Part shown: one piece after another, positions 5,922 through 5,966 of the stretch
How the letters are laid out: the number at the start of each line of letters is the position of its first letter
Numbering within the stretch: the first letter of the stretch is position 1
Assembly (NCBI GenBank): GCA_007131625.1
Contig: SLQC01000003.1
Location: forward strand, 1 to 5,966
DNA: 5,966 nucleotides
Direction of reading: 5' to 3'
Source: Balneolales bacterium
Lineage (GTDB): Bacteria; Bacteroidota; Rhodothermia; Balneolales; Natronogracilivirgulaceae
Translations under genes and position numbers: made by a program
Notes under the pieces: model-generated
The model's database searches: none
The model's input: only the letters and a program-made list of their open reading frames with translations
Told to the model about the DNA's origin: nothing

Positions 5922-5966
5922 ATTCGACAAAAAAGGCCGGCATATTGTTGTATTGTTTACCATTTC
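5922..5966. other. Right-edge intergenic stub
   Basis: These 45 bases after the double-propeller stop hold no supportable gene. They contain AAAAAAGGCCGGC (5930-5942), which could be the left arm of a terminator, but no matching right arm appears before the window ends. Confidence 0.5.

Noticed and set aside
5930..5942. AAAAAAGGCCGGC as a terminator for the double-propeller gene
   Set aside because: GCCGGC is self-complementary without a loop and no right arm with a T-run follows before the window ends; the other arm may lie outside.
1..5966. tRNA, rRNA, CRISPR arrays, insertion sequences, attachment sites
   Set aside because: No cloverleaf-like segment, regularly spaced repeats with unique spacers, transposase frame or terminal inverted repeats were seen.

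Overview
The window looks like part of a chromosomal carbohydrate-utilisation locus from a Gram-negative bacterium, most likely in the Bacteroidota in a broad sense (Bacteroidetes, Balneola or Rhodothermus-like lineages). The reasons are a putative lipoprotein glycosidase, AT-rich intergenic DNA beside genes of more balanced composition, weak or absent Shine-Dalgarno sequences at most starts, and a TAnnTTTG-type promoter candidate. Planctomycetes and Verrucomicrobia carry similar protein families, so the phylum is inferred and not proven.

Layout, left to right. Positions 1-298 (minus) hold the first 99 codons of an exported protein whose mature start resembles TIM-barrel glycosidase-like proteins; the rest lies beyond the left edge. 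Positions 439-1956 (minus) encode a complete 13-helix sodium:solute symporter (SSS family). Positions 2053-3255 (minus) encode a complete, probably lipid-anchored sialidase-fold (Asp-box/BNR) beta-propeller. These three genes run in the same direction with gaps of 140 and 96 bases and could be one operon read leftwards. A 212-base AT-rich divergent region (3256-3467) holds operator-like repeats. Positions 3468-5921 (plus) encode an 817-residue exported protein made of two sialidase-fold propellers in tandem. The last 45 bases carry no gene that I can support.

Inferred working model: the exported propeller proteins and the TIM-barrel-like protein trim a glycan outside the cytoplasm or in the periplasm, and the symporter imports the released sugar or sugar acid with sodium. 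No SusC/SusD pair, sulfatase, regulator or cytoplasmic catabolic enzyme is visible, so the substrate cannot be named. All three propellers keep equivalents of the second and third sialidase arginines and the tyrosine, but lack the classical RIP motif and the glutamate that assists the tyrosine. Calling them true sialidases would go beyond the evidence.
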